Source: Aureobasidium sp. EXF-3400 (Eukaryota > Ascomycota > Dothideomycetes > Dothideales > Saccotheciaceae). Taken from it: 64,000 nucleotides of DNA. The stretch spans positions 1-64,000 of the forward strand of contig SWBL01000217.1 in the NCBI GenBank assembly GCA_024195585.1, written 5' to 3'. The translations under genes were made by a program, and so were the position numbers. The notes beneath the pieces are model-generated. The model saw nothing but the letters and a program-made list of their open reading frames with translations, made no database searches and was not told the DNA's origin. This document shows positions 45,860-56,830 of the stretch, in pieces; the first letter of the stretch is position 1; each line of letters opens with the position of its first letter.

Positions 45860-48800
45860 ATGTCTTCCTCCAGGGCGCCACTCGTGGATAACGCCCAGGT
45901 CAAATCGGCCTCGCTCCACAATCCGCTGCCTCTGGCATTGCACACCTATATTTGGCCATTCCTTATTATCTGGCCCGTCTTCTTCGCCTTTTATCTGTCT
46001 GAGGAACGCTATGAGAAACACTTCAACGGCCAAGAATGGACCTTTGTCTGGTCTGGCAGTATCGTCACCATTCAATCCCTTTTCTGGCTCTCGACCTTCT
46101 GGAACATCAATGTCCGCTCCCTCTTCACTACCACACGCGCCTCTGATGTGCGCACCGCTCGCTTGATCAAGCTTCTCCCCGTCGAAAATGCTGGTTCTGC
46201 CGACATCTGCACCATCGAGCGCGAAACCGTCGATTCCAAGACCAACGTCTCCTTTCTCTTCCAGAAGCGTCGCTTCCTCTACTCCAACGAGACCGGTACC
46301 TTTGCCCCTCTCTCATACCCTCTGGATCAAGAAGTAAAGCCCACCATCGGCGAATTCCAGAAGAGCAAGGGTCTTACTAGCGCACAAGAAGTCGCTCGCA
46401 TCCAGCAATACTATGGCCCCAACACCTTCGATATTCCCGTCCCCTCTTTCACAGAGCTGTTCAAGGAGCATGCCGTCGCCCCCTTCTTCGTCTTCCAGAT
46501 CTTCTGTGTTGGTCTTTGGATGCTCGACGAATACTGGTACTACTCTCTTTTCACCCTTTTCATGCTCGTCGTCTTCGAAAGCACTGTCGTCTGGCAGAGA
46601 CAGCGCACTCTGACTGAGTTCCGTGGAATGAGCATCAAGCCTTACGATATCTGGGTATACAGAGAAAAGAAATGGATCGAGGTTCAGAGCGATGCTCTCT
46701 TGCCAGGTGATCTCGTCTCGGTTGGCCGTACCAAGGAGGATAGTGGTGTCGCATGCGATATGCTTCTGGTTGAGGGCTCCGCTATCGTAAACGAGGCTAT
46801 GCTTTCTGGCGAAAGTACCCCCGTTCTCAAGGACTCTGTTCAGCTTCGCCCCTCGGATGCCCGCATCGAGCCCGAGGGCATCGACAAGCTCGCTTTCCTT
46901 TATGGTGGCACCAAGGTTCTTCAGGTCACTCACGGAAACACTGGCTCGGACGACTCGGACAAGATTCACCCTGTTATTTCTGGCGTTCCCGCAGCTCCTG
47001 ACAACGGAGCTATGGCTATCGTTGTCAGAACTGGTTTCGAGACCAGCCAGGGCAGTCTCGTCCGCACCATGATCTATTCTACCGAGCGCGTATCCGCCAA
47101 CAACGTCGAGGCCTTGCTCTTCATTCTGTTCCTCACTGTCTTCGCCATCGCTGCTTCGTGGTATGTCTGGACCGAGGGTGTCGCCAAGGACAGGAAGCGT
47201 TCCAAGCTCCTCCTGGACTGTGTTCTCATCGTCACTAGCGTCGTGCCCCCTGAGCTGCCCATGGAACTGAGTTTGGCCGTCAACACCTCTCTTGCTGCTC
47301 TCAGCAAGTACGCCATCTTCTGCACCGAACCTTTCCGTATTCCTTTCGCTGGTCGTGTTGATATTGCCTGCTTTGACAAGACTGGAACTCTTACTGGAGA
47401 AGACCTTGTCGTCGATGGTGTTGCTGGCCTTACTCTTGGCCAGGAAGGCGCACCTGCCGAAGTCGATGGTGCCCAGACTCAACTTGTACCTCTGAATAGT
47501 ACCGGTGTTTGCACCACCTTGGTTCTCGCTACCGCCCATGCTCTTGTCAAGCTCGAGGATGGAGACGTCGTTGGTGAACCCATGGAAAAGGCCACTCTCG
47601 CATCTCTTGGTTGGACTGTCGGTCGCAACGACACCCTGACTAGCAAGACCGCTGTTGCCGCACAGGGCGTCGGCCAGTCCGCTGCTGACTTGGTTCAGAT
47701 CAAGCGCAGATTCCAGTTCTCCTCTACTCTCAAGCGCCAAAGCTCCGTCGCCACTGTTGTTACTACCCAACGCGATTCCGGAAAGAAGGTTAGAAGCACC
47801 TTTGTCGGTGTCAAGGGAGCACCTGAGACCATCATGAACATGCTTGTCGACGTTCCTCCCAAGTACGAAGAGACATTCAAGTACTTCTCGAGAAATGGTG
47901 CTCGTGTTCTCGCCCTTGCCTACAAGTTCATCTCCACCAGCGACGAGATCGGTCAGAACAAGATCAACGATATGAAGCGTGAGGAGGCCGAATGTGACCT
48001 TCAGTTCGCCGGTTTCCTCGTCTTGCAGTGTCCCCTCAAGGACGATGCTATCAAGGCTGTTCGCATGTTGAACGAGAGCAGCCACCGTTGCATTATGATC
48101 ACCGGTGACAACCCTTTGACCGCCATTCATGTCGCTAGAAAGGTTGAAATTGTCGATCGCGAAACTCTTATCCTTGACGCTCCTGAACACGACAACTCTG
48201 GCCAGAACCTTGTCTGGAGAAGCATCGACGACAAAATTAGCATCCCTGTCAACCCGGCTGAGCCCATTGATCCCGAGATTATCAAGACTAAGGATCTCTG
48301 TGTTACTGGTTACGCTCTCTCCAAGTTCACTGGCCAACCTGCTCTAAAGGAAATCATCCGCCATACCTGGGTCTACGCTCGCGTCTCGCCCAAGCAAAAG
48401 GAAGAAATTCTGCTTGGTCTTAGAGATGCCGGATATGTTACATTGATGGCTGGTGACGGCACAAACGACGTTGGTGCACTCAAGCAAGCCCACATCGGTG
48501 TTGCTCTTCTTAATGGAACCGAGGATGATCTTAAGAAGATCGCTCAAAACTTCAGAGAGACCAAGATGAAGGACGTCTATGAGAAGCAGTGTGCTATGAT
48601 GAAGCGCTTCAACCAACCTAACCCACCTGTTCCTGTCCATATCGCTCACCTTTACCCTCCTGGCCCTGGCAATCCTCACTACGATACGGCCATGGAGCGC
48701 GAAGCCACTAACAAGGGTACCACTAGCGATGTCCTCAAGGCTGTTACTGAGGCCAAGCACAAGGCCGAGGTCGCTACTGCTACCGCTAAGGATGGCGAGA

Positions 48801-49804
48801 ATGGAACCAAGGCACCTCTGACTGTTCAAGAACAGCGCAAACAAAAGGCTCAGAATGCTGCAAGTGCCATGGCTGAGAAGATGTCGATCTCAATGATGGA
48901 AGATGCTCTCACTGACGACGAACCTCCTACTATCAAGCTTGGTGATGCCTCGGTCGCCGCTCCTTTCACTAGCAAGCTGGCTAATGTTGTTGCCATTCCC
49001 AACATCATCCGCCAGGGTCGTTGCACTCTCGTTGCTACCATTCAGATGTACAAGATCTTGGCATTGAACTGTCTGATCTCTGCCTACAGTTTGAGTGTGT
49101 TGTACCTCGACGGTATCAAGTTCGGTGATGGTCAGGTCACAATCAGCGGTATGCTGATGAGTGTCTGCTTCCTCTCCATCTCGCGGGCTAAGACCGTTGA
49201 AACACTTTCCAAGGAGAGACCTCAGCCCAACATCTTCAACCCATACATCATCGGTTCAGTTCTCGGACAGTTCGCCGTCCACATTGTCACTCTGATCTAC
49301 ATCTCCAGATACGTCCAACGTACGGAGCCCAAGAAGTCCGACATCGATCTCGAGGGCGAATTCGAGCCTTCGCTTCTCAACTCTGCCATCTATCTCCTTC
49401 AGCTGATTCAGCAAATCTCTACCTTTGCCATCAACTACCAAGGCCGTCCTTTCCGCGAGTCCATCAAGGAGAACAAGGGCATGTACTACGGTATTGTCAT
49501 GGTCACTGCAGTGGCATTCTCCTGCGCTACCGAGTTCGTTCCTGAAATCAACGAGCAATTGAAGCTTGTTCCTTTCACCACCGAGTTCAAGATTACCATG
49601 ACTTCCATCATGGTTCTTGATTACTGTGGCTGTTGGGTCATCGAAAAGGTGCTCAAGCAAATGTTCAGCGATTTCCGTCCTAAGGATATTGCTATCAGAC
49701 GTCCTGATCAGCTTGCCATTGAGTTTGCACGCAAGAAGGAGGAAGAGGAAAAGATTGAGTGTGAAAAGGTTGAAGCGCTTGAGAAGCAGCTTGGAAAGGC
49801 ATAG
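45860..49804 (+). CDS. SPF1: P5A-type ATPase SPF1, ER, 1,314 aa
   Basis: Endoplasmic reticulum P-type ATPase that dislocates misinserted transmembrane helices; its loss disturbs ER manganese, glycosylation and protein targeting. Single exon. The subfamily signature PPELPMEL at 463-470 in helix M4 marks P5A rather than P5B. Core motifs are complete: LSGES (315-319), phosphorylated Asp506 in DKTGTLTGED, MITGDNPLTA, and GDGTND from about 865. The N-terminal domain has two extra hydrophobic segments (YIWPFLIIWPVFFAFYL). About 100 residues of Ala/Lys/Glu-rich insert follow the P domain (residues about 940-1035) before the last helices. A strong Lys/Glu tail ends QLGKA. The start is the first ATG (MSSSRAPLV). 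A very long antisense frame here is a codon-bias shadow. Confidence 0.97.
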   Translation: MSSSRAPLVDNAQVKSASLHNPLPLALHTYIWPFLIIWPVFFAFYLSEERYEKHFNGQEWTFVWSGSIVTIQSLFWLSTFWNINVRSLFTTTRASDVRTARLIKLLPVENAGSADICTIERETVDSKTNVSFLFQKRRFLYSNETGTFAPLSYPLDQEVKPTIGEFQKSKGLTSAQEVARIQQYYGPNTFDIPVPSFTELFKEHAVAPFFVFQIFCVGLWMLDEYWYYSLFTLFMLVVFESTVVWQRQRTLTEFRGMSIKPYDIWVYREKKWIEVQSDALLPGDLVSVGRTKEDSGVACDMLLVEGSAIVNEAMLSGESTPVLKDSVQLRPSDARIEPEGIDKLAFLYGGTKVLQVTHGNTGSDDSDKIHPVISGVPAAPDNGAMAIVVRTGFETSQGSLVRTMIYSTERVSANNVEALLFILFLTVFAIAASWYVWTEGVAKDRKRSKLLLDCVLIVTSVVPPELPMELSLAVNTSLAALSKYAIFCTEPFRIPFAGRVDIACFDKTGTLTGEDLVVDGVAGLTLGQEGAPAEVDGAQTQLVPLNSTGVCTTLVLATAHALVKLEDGDVVGEPMEKATLASLGWTVGRNDTLTSKTAVAAQGVGQSAADLVQIKRRFQFSSTLKRQSSVATVVTTQRDSGKKVRSTFVGVKGAPETIMNMLVDVPPKYEETFKYFSRNGARVLALAYKFISTSDEIGQNKINDMKREEAECDLQFAGFLVLQCPLKDDAIKAVRMLNESSHRCIMITGDNPLTAIHVARKVEIVDRETLILDAPEHDNSGQNLVWRSIDDKISIPVNPAEPIDPEIIKTKDLCVTGYALSKFTGQPALKEIIRHTWVYARVSPKQKEEILLGLRDAGYVTLMAGDGTNDVGALKQAHIGVALLNGTEDDLKKIAQNFRETKMKDVYEKQCAMMKRFNQPNPPVPVHIAHLYPPGPGNPHYDTAMEREATNKGTTSDVLKAVTEAKHKAEVATATAKDGENGTKAPLTVQEQRKQKAQNAASAMAEKMSISMMEDALTDDEPPTIKLGDASVAAPFTSKLANVVAIPNIIRQGRCTLVATIQMYKILALNCLISAYSLSVLYLDGIKFGDGQVTISGMLMSVCFLSISRAKTVETLSKERPQPNIFNPYIIGSVLGQFAVHIVTLIYISRYVQRTEPKKSDIDLEGEFEPSLLNSAIYLLQLIQQISTFAINYQGRPFRESIKENKGMYYGIVMVTAVAFSCATEFVPEINEQLKLVPFTTEFKITMTSIMVLDYCGCWVIEKVLKQMFSDFRPKDIAIRRPDQLAIEFARKKEEEEKIECEKVEALEKQLGKA

Positions 49805-50553
49805 ATGAATAAGATAGACAGCGAAACCTTACGGTAAAATCAAGTAAGGGTTTCTAGATGTATTCCTTCCAAAAGATCTGTACAAATATTCTGTCGAGAC
49901 TGTTCATCCTCTTTTCCTGTCATGCATGGTGTATTTGTGACGTTGACTCGTTCAGATAATGTTCTTATCTCACTCCATCCATCGCCGTGCATTGTGTTGG
50001 AACGAGACTTTAGTAACTGCCAGGATGAGAGCTCTCTGGGACCACCGAGGCAACTGTGCTGTTCGGGTGACCCTGACATATGTTTCTGACAAACAGCCAT
50101 CGACAGCGATACCACAATCAGATACGGAATTACATATTAACGTGATTGTAGCACGATGCTATATATAGGACTAGAATGGAAATGGTTACTCGATCGCCTG
50201 CAATGAGCGTATTGCGTGTGACGACACGGAAAGCAAATATTTGCCGTTTGGCATGGAGTTATCAAGTGGTGACCGACGTAACATATCGTGATTGATTGAG
50301 TCAGAATAGCAATAGCATCAGAATGTTCAGCCATCTAGCATACCATCAAGGTCAAGGGCAAGCCTCTGAACTAAGAAACCAAGCTAGCCTATAAGACATG
50401 GACCCCTAAACTCCTCTCTGCACGCAGACCAGCTATGCTCGACCCAGCAAAAAGAAGAAATAACAGATAGCAAGATCAAATCATGGTCGAGGTGTTGAAC
50501 GACCAAACGCCGAGATGCAATATGATAAGAAATGAACAACTTGTCCTTGAGGA
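49805..50553. other. 3' regions of convergent SPF1 and GID7
   Basis: 749 bases between convergent stops. Frames are under 92 codons and show no domain. No gene is supported. Confidence 0.5.
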
Positions 50554-52385
50554 CTAGGAAATAGTGGTCATGAAGGAAGATCGCCTTCGGTCAGAAGGCC
50601 TGTTAGACCATCTGTCACAAAGAATCAGCACTACGAAATTGTGGAGGACAAGACGATGGGACATACATTCTGACTCTTCTGTCGTCGCCAGCGGAAGCGA
50701 ATATAGCTGGATCGGTAGGATGCCAGGCGACCGAGTTCACAGTACCAGGAGGATGTGCCTCAAGTGCGACAACGAGTTGTCCTGTGTGTTTTCGCCAGAT
50801 ATAGACTCGTGAATCTAACAATCGATCAGCAAACTTGAAGCATATCCGAAGTCAGTGCATTGTGTTACCTTCGCTACCACTGATGACAAAATTCTCGCCA
50901 GCACCACCAAATGTGCTTCTTATGACAAATTCACTCTGGGTCAGGCCGGTGTAGCGTTGCAAGACTTCGCCTGTGTCGGAGTTCAGAAGCAGCAGACGGC
51001 CTTCGTTCATGCTGACGAGAAGCGACTTGCCGTCATGGCTCAGAGAGGCACAGGTGAGCCTGTCTTCCATGACCCATTCTTGGAGTTTCAGACGTGTCTT
51101 GAAGTCGTAGACGATGACGCGATTGTCGTTGCTTATAGCGACAAGCCGGGAACCATCGGCTGAGATGGTACAGTCGTTCACACGGAGACTTTGAGTATCG
51201 TTACTGCTCCACGAATAGAGTAATGACTGGTCTGATAGCTGGTAGAGGCCAAGGGGTTTTCTAGAATCCTGCGAACCTACGATGAAGCTTTGGCCATCAG
51301 GGGCCCAGGCAGCTGTGGTGACTGGGTAATGGAAGTGGTCGACAGCGCCGACACGGGTGCCTGTGCGGGCTTGGTAGATTGCAAGTTCTCTTGCTTGTGA
51401 GCAAGCGAGGATGTATGTATCGTCGGGACTCCAAGAAACGTAGCAAACACCGCATTCGTTGTGAGGCTTTTGTTGGTTCAAACGACTGATGGGGGTCCAT
51501 GACGTGGTATCGTAGATGATGACAGTGTTGTCTTTGGAAGCGGTTGCAAGCATGGAGCCGTCGTGGGAGAACTCAAGATGCCAGACTTCATCTCGATGGT
51601 GTTGCAACTCGTGGAAGATGTGTAGAGGAAAATGATCACGTTCACAGACGTGGTCGTGCAGTAGCGAGGGAGGTTGTGTAGTGTTATGATATAGACATTG
51701 ATCGATGTGTTGCTGCTGTACGTGGTCTAGGAGGACGGCAAGGCGGTGTTCGGGTATCATGACGGACGGCGATATCGACTCTGGAATGGTCATTAGCGGG
51801 GCAAACGTTGTGGTTGGAGGGTTGCCTACTTGAGAGGTCAGATAGAAGGTCTCGCCTTGAGTTACCGTTGGCACCATCCCATTGTGCTTGACGCCTCAGG
51901 TCGTCTGCTCGGCGACACATGATCAGACTGGAAAGAGCGTGTAGACGGGCGACATCCTGATGTAGCGGAGTCAGTTCTTGTCGAAGGACCATCAGAGCCT
52001 TGGAGAGGTCGCGCAGCTCAAGCAGTTCGAGGTACTTTTGCTGGCGTATCAGGAAGACCATGTCGTCTCTCTTTGCTCCTTCACACAGCGGCAGGCCGTC
52101 GCGAGTAGCATCGCCGAACAGCAAGGCTTCGGCATCTGCCCAGTGGCCATTCTGGACAGCGGTTCGGAAGGCGGCGACGTTGGGAACCTCGAGTTCGAAG
52201 CCGCTCTCTTGACTCAGTTGGCGGGCGGTGGATTGGTAGCCCAGGTCCGAGAGGCTCTGGATGATGAGGCGCGTCACCTCTTGTCGGTTGTGGCCGTAGA
52301 AGTCTGTGGCGACGGTCGAGTGCTTGTCCTGAGCGCCATTCTGGGGGAGTTGTAGGTGTTGGTCGTCTTCTGGCTGGAGGTGCAT
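50554..52385 (-). CDS. GID7: GID/CTLH ubiquitin ligase WD40 subunit GID7 (WDR26-like), 557 aa
   Basis: Subunit of the GID/CTLH E3 ligase, which removes gluconeogenic enzymes such as fructose-1,6-bisphosphatase when glucose returns. Exons 51830-52385, 50869-51780, 50667-50814 and 50554-50611; joins give LSKSISPSV, SEDSRVYIW and RVRIWSNRPS. A LisH motif (VTRLIIQSLSDLGYQSTARQL) and a CTLH region (VQNGHWADAEALL, FLIRQQKYLELLE) are followed by seven WD40 blades (HLEFSHDGSMLATAS, CYVSWSPDDTYILAC, TAAWAPDGQSFIVGS, CTISADGSRLVA, VNSVAWHPTDPAIF). The start is the first ATG; an upstream run of in-frame codons starts only with GTG, so a further 5' exon is possible. Confidence 0.93.
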
Positions 52386-52785
52386 TCTGCCTCTCTTGTG
52401 GGCGGCCTCTGCCTCTGGCGGCGACGCACTGCGCGGACGCTTGGCGGCCAACAGTGCAGCCACGGTTCGGGACGGGTCAGGCGTATACCACGGCCTCTGT
52501 AGTAGAAGCCAGATGTGTCTTGTGTCTCTGTCTCAGACGGCTGATTACTATCGAGTACTCGGGCTGCAAGAGTGGTTGCTGCTCAGGTCAAGTCTCCCCC
52601 ACTCCCGCAACTCAAGGTGGAAGCTCTCTCCGCCGCATGACGTGCGTCAGCCCTTTCACATGTCACTTCCATCAAGGAAACACCCTCTGCAACTAAAATC
52701 TCTCACATACCCTGATCTCTCAACATCATCTAACTCTGTCAAGTATTACAACATTTCTTCCTGTCGAGCTACCCGCAGACTCCCT
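52386..52785. other. Upstream region of GID7
   Basis: 400 bases holding the GID7 promoter and leader and the 3' end of the CBM20 gene. The GID7 frame stays open for a while beyond its ATG without another ATG. Nothing else is seen. Confidence 0.5.
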
Positions 52786-53712
52786 CTAGTTCACCACCGG
52801 ATCACCACCACCTCTGAACCAGTCCGATCCAAGACTGATCTCACTGCATGCCGAGTTCGCCGGGACCGTATATTCTCGGTTCTCGCAGCATTCCCATGTC
52901 TCTGACCCATCGGCGTGACGCACGATGTACTTGTATGAGAAGCTGGTACCTTCGGCAATATCGAGTCTGGCTCCAAATGTCGGTGCCCCCGCGCTCTGCG
53001 GGTTCGTGACCGACATCGACACTGCCTTGGTTGGTGACCAGTTACCCAGTTCTGGGATACTGCCAACAAGCACAATTGATTCTCCACTTTCCTCAAAAGA
53101 CCCACTGGCTTCGAAGATCGTCGTAGCATCGCGAGAAGTGCAAGCTTCTGCCTCGACCGGAATCGACACACTGCCGTTACTAGCCATGTTGCAGTCGCCG
53201 TGTGCGTGTTGCTGGTACATGACTTCCTGCCCATTGATCGAGCAGCTTAGTGATGATGTCGAGTTGCTCATGTGTGTCGTTGCCGTTGCGAATATTTCTT
53301 GCTTGCTCCTGTTACCGCTTTAGTTCGATACGACATCTCTTGCACCATACCACACTTACGCTGCATCAGTAAAGTTCTGCTGTACAGCAAGACTGAAGTT
53401 GCCAATGCTGAAGTACGGGAACAACTGGAACCGAAAGTCGTTTGCTCCGCACGCTATCCATTTTCCCGTGGGTACAGCCATGCTGTAGGCCTCTGTCTGG
53501 ACCCAGGAGTTGTCTCCCCAGGATGTCTGGCACGTCGTCGATGAATCCGCTCCGCCATTCGAGGAAAGGACGTCGAATTGGATGCGATAGTAATTCACTT
53601 GACCGGCAGGGTTGCCATTAGGCTGGTGCGTGTTCAAGTTTGTGATAACGAGAGGTGAGTATGCCGCTGCAAGAGAGCAGAAAGCAGCAACAGATCCGAT
53701 CGTCTTCCACAT
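52786..53712 (-). CDS. Secreted protein with C-terminal starch-binding domain (CBM20), 291 aa
   Basis: Exons 53360-53712 and 52786-53308 (DAASKQEIF across the join). The signal peptide is MWKTIGSVAAFCSLAAA. The N-terminal domain of about 165 residues has Cys-containing, Trp/Tyr-rich motifs (CQTSWGDNSWVQTE, GKWIACG, FRFQLFPYFSIGNFSL) that I cannot assign to a family. The C-terminal domain, from about residue 190, is CBM20: FEASGSFEESGESIVLVG, PELGNWSPTKAV, FSYKYIVRHADGSETWE. The Trp of GNW and the WE near the end are the usual starch contacts. No catalytic domain is recognised. It may be a starch-active enzyme partner or a new enzyme class; function is unknown. Confidence 0.85.
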
Positions 53713-54844
53713 GATTGCTATACACGAATTGGAACGAGGAGAAAATTGGCAACAGAAAACGACGACGAGACGAAGAAGAGAAGGGAAGAACCTATCTTTG
53801 ATGCTGCACTTCCTACCTTATGAGGTCGACTTGCATATGTTTCGTCAGACGCAGAAGAGATCCTCCTGCAGATCTCCTCATTACACGCGCAGATGCACAG
53901 AGGCGGCACAGCAACAGAAAAATGATGCCTGCAAAACTCCACAGTCGTGGGTTTCACGGACCAAACTGCGCACCGGAGGTGCAGGAATCAGGAACTTGTC
54001 GACTTTTCTATGCCGTGCTGCATGATCGCTCGAGCATGCGGGCGGCTGTACCCGCCTGCCGATGAATTTGACTTTGATCGAAGCCCAATTTAAAACGTTC
54101 GGCTTGCTTGATGCTTTTTGGCTTTAAGAGCTCAAATTGACCAGCAAATTCGCAAGTCAGGACCGGGCACTTGACTCTTGTAATTGACTCTACCACCTCA
54201 CCGCTGCGAATCGGGTTCTGCGTCGACTACCAGTGCAAGTCCGGCTGCATTGAGCTATTGGCCGATCTATCGAATTCGAATACTACCTGCACCCCACCCT
54301 ATTGCTCGTGTAACATGGCGCTTCAGGCTGCTAGAGCTACGGTTCATTTCTGTTTATAGCGCATTAAGCAAGCGGTGAACCACACGGATTGAGAAACGGA
54401 TCTCAAATTCGAATTGGCTGTTACCACTTCACCCCACATCCCAGGCAAAGACCTGTATACTGTCAACCCGACAAGGAGTAAACAAACAGACCTAATCAAG
54501 ACTAGATCCCACATGGGCCTAATGACGCAGTTCCACATGGATCAATAGGTCTGACTGCTGAGAACTATCGAGACACGTCCAATCCCAGTCCCGTGACATC
54601 TACGCTGAGCCGACGGCGCTAGCTCTTTTGGTCTAGTCTGGAGCAGAGCGAGAAGCCGCTGTAGAGCGTCTATCTTCATTATCGAGAGGCAACAACATGA
54701 TGGTCGATTCCATTGGACAACAACAGTTTGTCGATTTTGATTTGATTCACCACACTTTAGTGCAGTGCTATTGATTAACACAGTATCATGATGCATAAGC
54801 AACGGGTATATGTAAATCAGCTCTTTGGAACGGTCAGTTTCCGC
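53713..54844. other. Intergenic upstream of CBM20 gene
   Basis: 1.1 kb between the CBM20 start and the GRAM gene stop. Frames up to 137 codons occur on both strands, overlap, and show no domain. Nothing is supported beyond promoter and 3' sequence. Confidence 0.5.
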
Positions 54845-56830
54845 TCAGACTATCGTTCCATTTTTCTTATGCCCAAACTCCTCGTTATCTCGCCCAAAGG
54901 TCTCATGATCGGCTCCAGTGACAGCGCCGGGAGCAACAATTTGGAAGCGCAGGCCAGAAAATCCAAGGATGCAGTTGAAGGCCTTGTCGCGCTGGCGGAC
55001 GTGCTCAAGTTTCACCTGCTTTCCATCCGTAAAGGCAAGATGAATACCGTCTGTTTTGATCAGTCCAGCAGTCTTGGGATCTATCTTTTCAATCGCGACG
55101 AGCTCCGACCACAGACGACGCCAGACTTCTGTATCAGAAGAGGTCCTCTGGAACCGTAGACCATCCGAGAAGATTACCAGACGCCCTGGCATGCCATGCA
55201 TGGAGCAACGGAAGCTCAGAATGTCGAGTCCACCGAGAACGCTGGTCGTAGACTCTATTGAGTGGAAGCTTGCGGCATCGTCGTCCTCACTCTCCGACAG
55301 CAGACTGTTTGTTGCTGGCCGTGGCGACTTGGTGACGGAGGAGATGTCAAGACTGTCGACACGCACCGCCTCTGCCGAAGAGAGATTGTTGTTCCACTCT
55401 TCCTGGACTCGCTTTTCGATCAATGCTGCCCTGGTTTCCTGGGCCTGTTCCCTGAGATATGACATTGACCAGTCTGCATCGTTGGGGATACCCCAGAAGA
55501 TGTAGTTGAAGGAGTTGACAACATGTCGATACTCGGGGTGGTGGTGAGCGACGTAACGGGACCCAAAGAACATCACAATACAACACATGGTGACGATCTT
55601 GATGGAGTATTCACTGGGTGTGAAGATGCCAAGCAAGATTGCCGTCAAGAACCAGAAGAGAGTGGCCCAGGTGAGTCTCGGATCGAGCCAGTCATAGAAG
55701 TTGTTCAGTGTCTCCAGCGTGTCGGCAATGTCAGACAACTGCATCTGGATTTTTGGGCCTGCGCTCTCGATCAGAGGGTCGACCCAATCTGATCCATGTT
55801 CCTGTAGAAGAGCACTGAACTTGTAAGCCGAACTTCCCTTTTGCAGTGTAGACGTGTAGGCCTCGCGCATCTCTTCGACCTGCTTGCGCTGGTATCTGTT
55901 TTGTAGCACGGTGACAGCGCAGTATGCCAATATGAAGGATACTATGTAATCCATGTACCAAACAGCCAGCCAAATAGCTAGCCACTTTTTCGTCTTCGCA
56001 GGGTTCTCCCAGAGGTATAGACTCCGGAGTGAGAGAAAGAAGGTCTGCCATGGCGAAGAGGCGATGAGAATGCGCTCTATGAAGCGAGATGAAGCCTCCC
56101 TGTCGAAGGGAGGCTGACCGGTGAAATCCACCTGACCCATACGGTTTACAGCAAAGGACTGCATGGCATTCAGTTGACGTGCCTGCAGCCAAGCCATCCA
56201 ATTGACACGGCGCTCGCCAGTGTGAGCATCAACATAGCTGTAATCCTCCTTTGCAGGCGGCGGGAACTCGCGTTTGGGAAAGACAAGGGCGCGCCTGAAG
56301 TGACGGCTCGATGTCCAGGCCACCTTTCTGCTCTTTCGTAAGCCCTCAATTCTTTTCACGCGCTCACGCTGATCATCGACAGCTTCATGATCACCGGAAT
56401 CATTCGAGTGCAAAGCTGATGTTTTGGCCCTCGAAAGACTGTCTTGCGCATCCAGAAACTCCTTGTCAGCTTCCTCGGACAGATAGGGCCGGTCCTTGAT
56501 AGCTGCTTTGCTAGCTGCAAACTTTTTGGCGGCATCTCGAGGGTTAACGACGATTTTCACGCCATTTGAGATACCGCCGGCGATGCGAGTTGAGAGTTTG
56601 GGCTTTGCAGTGACTAGTTGAGAAGGGTCAAAGGCCGGATCCTGACGGAAGTTTTCGTAAGGATCATCTTCTAAATCCGCGGTAGCCTCCTCCTCGGGGG
56701 ACAGGGTGTTTTTATTGAGATGTAATAGGTTCTTGGTCCTCGCCTTGGTTTCACGGCCCAAGCTTTTGACCCTTTCTTTTGTCGAAGACGAGCGCTTTGG
56801 AGAAGAAGCGTCGACAGCCTCACTCATCAT
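54845..56830 (-). CDS. GRAM-domain membrane protein (GRAMD4-like), 661 aa
   Basis: Probably an ER or contact-site membrane protein; GRAM domains are PH-like lipid binders. Single exon. The N-terminal 200 residues are basic and Ser-rich. Hydrophobic segments lie around 285-310 (WLAIWLAVWYMDYIVSFIL), 380-400 (LFWFLTAILLGIF) and 405-425 (IVTMCCIVMFFG). An amphipathic helical part lies between them (EEMREAYTSTLQKGSSAYKF). The GRAM domain is near the C terminus (SFRCSMHGMPGRLVIFSDGL, VAIEKIDPKTAGLI, GIHLAFTDGKQVKLEHV). The layout matches fungal GRAMD4-type proteins. Two ATGs open the frame; the first is used. Function in this organism is not known. Confidence 0.85.
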   Translation of the reverse strand: MMSEAVDASSPKRSSSTKERVKSLGRETKARTKNLLHLNKNTLSPEEEATADLEDDPYENFRQDPAFDPSQLVTAKPKLSTRIAGGISNGVKIVVNPRDAAKKFAASKAAIKDRPYLSEEADKEFLDAQDSLSRAKTSALHSNDSGDHEAVDDQRERVKRIEGLRKSRKVAWTSSRHFRRALVFPKREFPPPAKEDYSYVDAHTGERRVNWMAWLQARQLNAMQSFAVNRMGQVDFTGQPPFDREASSRFIERILIASSPWQTFFLSLRSLYLWENPAKTKKWLAIWLAVWYMDYIVSFILAYCAVTVLQNRYQRKQVEEMREAYTSTLQKGSSAYKFSALLQEHGSDWVDPLIESAGPKIQMQLSDIADTLETLNNFYDWLDPRLTWATLFWFLTAILLGIFTPSEYSIKIVTMCCIVMFFGSRYVAHHHPEYRHVVNSFNYIFWGIPNDADWSMSYLREQAQETRAALIEKRVQEEWNNNLSSAEAVRVDSLDISSVTKSPRPATNSLLSESEDDDAASFHSIESTTSVLGGLDILSFRCSMHGMPGRLVIFSDGLRFQRTSSDTEVWRRLWSELVAIEKIDPKTAGLIKTDGIHLAFTDGKQVKLEHVRQRDKAFNCILGFSGLRFQIVAPGAVTGADHETFGRDNEEFGHKKNGTIV

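Noticed and set aside
46313..48337. 674-codon open frame antisense to SPF1
   Set aside because: The sense frame is a complete P5A ATPase with all motifs. The antisense frame is compositionally odd (Ser/Leu/Asp-rich, no domain) and arises because the strongly biased sense codons avoid the reverse complements of stops.
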